Shown here: piece by piece, positions 61,301 through 64,000 of the stretch
Position numbering within the stretch: position 1 is the first letter of the stretch
Layout: the number at the start of each line of letters is the position of its first letter
Assembly: GCF_018598175.1 (NCBI RefSeq)
Contig: NZ_JAHESE010000036.1
Span: 1 to 64,000, forward strand
DNA from: Dawidia cretensis
GTDB taxonomy: Bacteria > Bacteroidota > Bacteroidia > Cytophagales > Cyclobacteriaceae
Direction: 5' to 3'
DNA length: 64,000 nt
Position numbers and translations under genes: made by a program
Notes under the pieces: generated by a model
The model's input: only the letters and a program-made list of their open reading frames with translations
Told to the model about the DNA's origin: nothing
Database searches by the model: none

Positions 61301-62729
61301 TTCGCTGCTGGTATCCGCCGGTACACCGGTGAAAAAATCGTTGATCCTGGCAGGGGGCGGCGTACGCCTGGCCTACCAGGGCGGTGTGCTGCGCGCCCTG
61401 GAAGAGGCAGGACTGCAGTTTACACATGTCGACGGTACCTCGGGGGGTATTTTTAATACTGGCATGTTAGCCTCGGGGTTAACGCCCGACGAGGTTGCCG
61501 GGCGATGGCGTGCACTCAAGCTGAAGTACTTCGTCTCGGCGCTGGGTCTGAAAAGCTATCTCAAACCGTGGCAAATGACGGGCATGGGCGATGCGGATGG
61601 CATTCGCAAACATATATTTCCCTCGCTGGGCATAGACCTGGAAAAGATCCGGAAAAACCAGCGCGGCCAGTTCACCTTCAACGTCTGTAACTTCTCGCAG
61701 AAGACCGTCGAGTCGATCCCACACCCGCGGGTTACGGAAGACCACCTCATCGCCGGCGTATCGCTGCCCATCTTTATGCCGGCGCTGCCCATCGGGGGCC
61801 ACTGGTATACCGACGCCGTGTGGATCAAAGACGCCAACCTCCTGGAAGCCGTACAACGCGGCGCCGACGAGCTCTGGCTGGTGTGGGCCATTGGCAATAG
61901 CCAAACCTACCTGCCCGGCTTTTTTAACCAGTACGTACACATGATTGAGATCAGCGCCAACGGCGCGCTGCTGGAAGAATATAAACAGATAGCCTATATC
62001 AACGAGGCGATCAAAAAAGGCGATTCCATATACGGCCAGCAGAAGCCGGTCAAACTGTTTGTGATCAAACCCGAATATCCCTTACCCCTCGATCCCGACC
62101 TGTTCTTTGGCAAGGTCGATACGCGGTCGCTGATCAACATGGGCTACGCCGACGCCAAACACTGCCTGGCCACGATGCCGGCGGAGGGCGTGCCGATGAA
62201 TCATGGCACTACCCGCATGCGCGAGCCCGGCGATCGGCTCAACTTTCGCGGCACGTTTGAAGGCACGGTATCCTGGCAAGGTGTAAAAACAAAGTTGATG
62301 CTGTATACCTACTTCTCGTACCACGATAGGGCGGGACGGCATGTCCTGAATCTCTATGCCAGTCTTCAGGCATCGGTTCTTGGGCGGGAGATCTCCTTAT
62401 ACGATCTTGCCGTATCGGCCCGTAGGGCAGGGAAGTATCAGGTGTTGGAGGCAACAGCAAAAGCCGATCACGACGGCAGCACATACCGCGTGCACATGAC
62501 GTGGCGGTTATATTCGCCCATGGATTTTCTACTGGGACTGGAACTCAAACATGTAAACGTGGTCATTCACCTGAACGAATCTACGGTCGTAAAAGGTACA
62601 CTTCACCAATCCATTCGCAACCGCCTGCGCGGCTGGTTTACCACCGGCGTCGCGACTGAAAAGGGGGGTATGGGTGGATTAAAAAAACGGTATGATCTGA
62701 TGTCAAAATTATTATCGAATGGAATTTGA
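61290..62729 (+). CDS. Patatin-like phospholipase with extra C-terminal domain
   Basis: 479 residues. The patatin oxyanion loop GGGVRLAYQGG (22-32), nucleophile Ser51 in GTSGG, and catalytic Asp region YTDAVWIKDAN (Asp175, the second Gly of the usual DGG being Ala) are present. The last 160 residues (from about RMREPGDRLNFRG) form a beta-rich domain not found in minimal patatins. It probably hydrolyses an acyl ester or phospholipid at the membrane. It overlaps the gene before it (11 nt) and the metallophosphoesterase gene after it (11 nt). Confidence 0.84.
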   Translation: MTTDSLLVSAGTPVKKSLILAGGGVRLAYQGGVLRALEEAGLQFTHVDGTSGGIFNTGMLASGLTPDEVAGRWRALKLKYFVSALGLKSYLKPWQMTGMGDADGIRKHIFPSLGIDLEKIRKNQRGQFTFNVCNFSQKTVESIPHPRVTEDHLIAGVSLPIFMPALPIGGHWYTDAVWIKDANLLEAVQRGADELWLVWAIGNSQTYLPGFFNQYVHMIEISANGALLEEYKQIAYINEAIKKGDSIYGQQKPVKLFVIKPEYPLPLDPDLFFGKVDTRSLINMGYADAKHCLATMPAEGVPMNHGTTRMREPGDRLNFRGTFEGTVSWQGVKTKLMLYTYFSYHDRAGRHVLNLYASLQASVLGREISLYDLAVSARRAGKYQVLEATAKADHDGSTYRVHMTWRLYSPMDFLLGLELKHVNVVIHLNESTVVKGTLHQSIRNRLRGWFTTGVATEKGGMGGLKKRYDLMSKLLSNGI

Positions 62730-64000
62730 GAAACGCCCCATGGTGAATTGGTACGACGTCCAGCAGCTGGCGTCCACCGGTTTGAAAACATTGATCTCCG
62801 GCATCTTTGGAAACTTTGCCGATAAGCGGGAGATGGAAGCGGCGCTTTCGCCCGGTGCGTCCTTTTACAACGCCGCAGACAAAGAAGAGCTGTGGGTCGA
62901 CTATGTTTCCGACCTGGGCGACGGCTTTAACTCAACCTATACGGTAGCCTACTCACTGGCGCAGGCGAAGCTTTCCGTGGGTGGCAAAGAGCTGAAGCAA
63001 GGCGACCTGCTCATCATGGGCGGCGATGCGGTTTATCCCACACCCGAGGCTGCCGAGTATGAGAACCGGCTGCAAGGGCCGTACAACGCGGCCTTTCCGT
63101 GGAAAGACAAACCGAACCATACCGTAAACGAGCCCTATACCAGGCAATTGTTTGTCTTGCCGGGTAATCATGACTGGTACGATGGGTTGGGTAATTTTAT
63201 CAAGCTGTTTTGTCAGAAGCGGTCGCTGGGTCGCTGGCTTACCGAACAAGACCGAAGCTACTTTGCCGTCAGGCTGCCGCATAAGCATTGGTTGATCGGC
63301 ATCGATGTTCAACTGAATGCCGACATCGACAAACCACAGATGGATTACTTCCGCAAGATTCTGGAAGACCCGGCGTTTGAAGCCGGCAGTAAGGTGATTC
63401 TTTGTACCGCCGAACCGTCGTGGGTATATAACTCGTGGGATGACAAAAACAAGTCGCACGCCCGGATTCAGTTTTTTATCGACCGGGTGTTGTACGGCGA
63501 CGACAAGTGTCCCTACTATGACAAGAACAGGGATTTGCGCATCGCGGCAATCCTGACGGGCGACCTGCATCATTACTCACGCTACGAGCAAATACAGAAT
63601 CAGACAGGCCGGGTGACGCAGCTCGTCACGGCGGGCGGCGGCGGCGCGTTTGCGCATCCTACACATTTGCTAAAGGAGAAGATTATCCTGGAGGGGAACC
63701 ATGAGGCTACGCGCAAGAGCGCATTTCCCACGGCATCACAGTCGAAACGCCTGGCCTGGTGGAACCTGCTCTTTCCGTTCTTTAGCGTGCAAATGTGGTT
63801 CTTCCTCGGTGCATTCCACTTGTTTACAACCTGGTTTCTGCAATCGGGAAGCCGCGATACCGAAACATTCCTGGACGCGGTAAAAAGCACGCCGGATCTC
63901 GGCAGGTTGTGTACGCTCATTTACGACCACATCCGGCATAGCCCATCCGTGGTATTTCTAAACTTGCTGCTCCTGGTGGGCCTTACGTTTTTTGCCGACA
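62719..64000 (+). CDS. Metallophosphoesterase with membrane segments (partial, runs off the window)
   Basis: An open frame of 427 codons to the window end without a stop. Calcineurin-type motifs are clear: LIMGGDAVYP, LPGNHDWYDG, and GDLHHYSRY. A GGGGAFAHPTH segment follows, then hydrophobic helices (WWNLLFPFFSVQMWFFLGAFHLF and FLNLLLLVGLTFF). The start overlaps the patatin stop by 11 nt. A membrane-tethered phosphoesterase would suit dephosphorylation or head-group cleavage of a lipid. The C-terminus is not visible. Confidence 0.85.
   Translation, partial: MEFEKRPMVNWYDVQQLASTGLKTLISGIFGNFADKREMEAALSPGASFYNAADKEELWVDYVSDLGDGFNSTYTVAYSLAQAKLSVGGKELKQGDLLIMGGDAVYPTPEAAEYENRLQGPYNAAFPWKDKPNHTVNEPYTRQLFVLPGNHDWYDGLGNFIKLFCQKRSLGRWLTEQDRSYFAVRLPHKHWLIGIDVQLNADIDKPQMDYFRKILEDPAFEAGSKVILCTAEPSWVYNSWDDKNKSHARIQFFIDRVLYGDDKCPYYDKNRDLRIAAILTGDLHHYSRYEQIQNQTGRVTQLVTAGGGGAFAHPTHLLKEKIILEGNHEATRKSAFPTASQSKRLAWWNLLFPFFSVQMWFFLGAFHLFTTWFLQSGSRDTETFLDAVKSTPDLGRLCTLIYDHIRHSPSVVFLNLLLLVGLTFFAD

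Overview
The window looks like a chromosomal segment of a GC-moderate (roughly mid-50s %, by eye) member of the Bacteroidota, most likely from the Cytophagales/Chitinophagales side. The evidence is: two proteins with C-terminal type IX secretion (T9SS) sorting domains, LytS/LytTR signalling genes, large sets of secreted glycosidases, a membrane-bound AraC-TPR regulator, a few -7 boxes close to TAnnTTTG, and weak or absent Shine-Dalgarno sites. I saw no rRNA, tRNA, CRISPR array, prophage or intact insertion sequence. The window enters inside structured intergenic DNA and leaves inside a metallophosphoesterase gene.

Region 1 (1-20.3 kb) is the most striking. A complete four-gene trans-4-hydroxy-L-proline degradation operon (deaminase, 2-oxoglutarate semialdehyde dehydrogenase, hydroxyproline epimerase, D-hydroxyproline oxidase) is followed by a divergent AbiE toxin-antitoxin pair. 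Next come two beta-L-arabinofuranosidase-superfamily enzymes (GH127 and a GH127/GH146-like DUF1680 protein), an AraC regulator, a GH51 alpha-L-arabinofuranosidase, a secreted M1 aminopeptidase, and a T9SS-exported protein with a gluzincin-like HExxH site. Plant extensins are hydroxyproline-rich proteins carrying beta-L-arabinofuranosyl chains on hydroxyproline, so I infer that this neighbourhood strips arabinose from, cleaves, and catabolises arabinosylated hydroxyproline-rich plant glycoproteins. It has no SusC/SusD pair.

Region 2 (20.3-36.5 kb) is mixed. It holds a TerD-like large cytosolic protein, an acyltransferase-3 membrane protein, an ankyrin lipoprotein, an AraC-TM-TPR regulator, a secreted glycerophosphodiesterase, and a LytS/LytTR two-component pair with a small membrane protein. 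It also holds a T9SS beta-helix protein, a Tat-type Gfo/Idh/MocA oxidoreductase, a CBM9-like protein, DinB, and an overlapping ogt-alkA-like DNA alkylation repair pair.

Region 3 (36.5-55.4 kb) holds a tripartite RND efflux operon, a membrane-anchored metallo-beta-lactamase-fold hydrolase, a YciI protein, and a TPR protein. It continues with an Asp-box (BNR-like) secreted protein gene broken by one in-frame TAG codon, an orphan IorB-type molybdopterin subunit, katG with an inverted-repeat promoter, and a GH43 glycosidase.

Region 4 (55.5-64 kb) has a minus-strand ArsR-AHSA1-DoxX-OmdA-DUF4256 operon. Divergent from it is a tight seven-gene plus-strand chain (PhaC-like alpha/beta hydrolase, acetoacetate-decarboxylase-family protein, three small membrane proteins, patatin, metallophosphoesterase) whose first gene is preceded by a strong intrinsic-terminator-like hairpin. 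I suggest this chain is an undescribed lipid-processing system. Intergenic DNA carries at least one dispersed hairpin repeat family (near 0.1, 35.9 and 51.1 kb) and one multi-stem structured element (17.4 kb).
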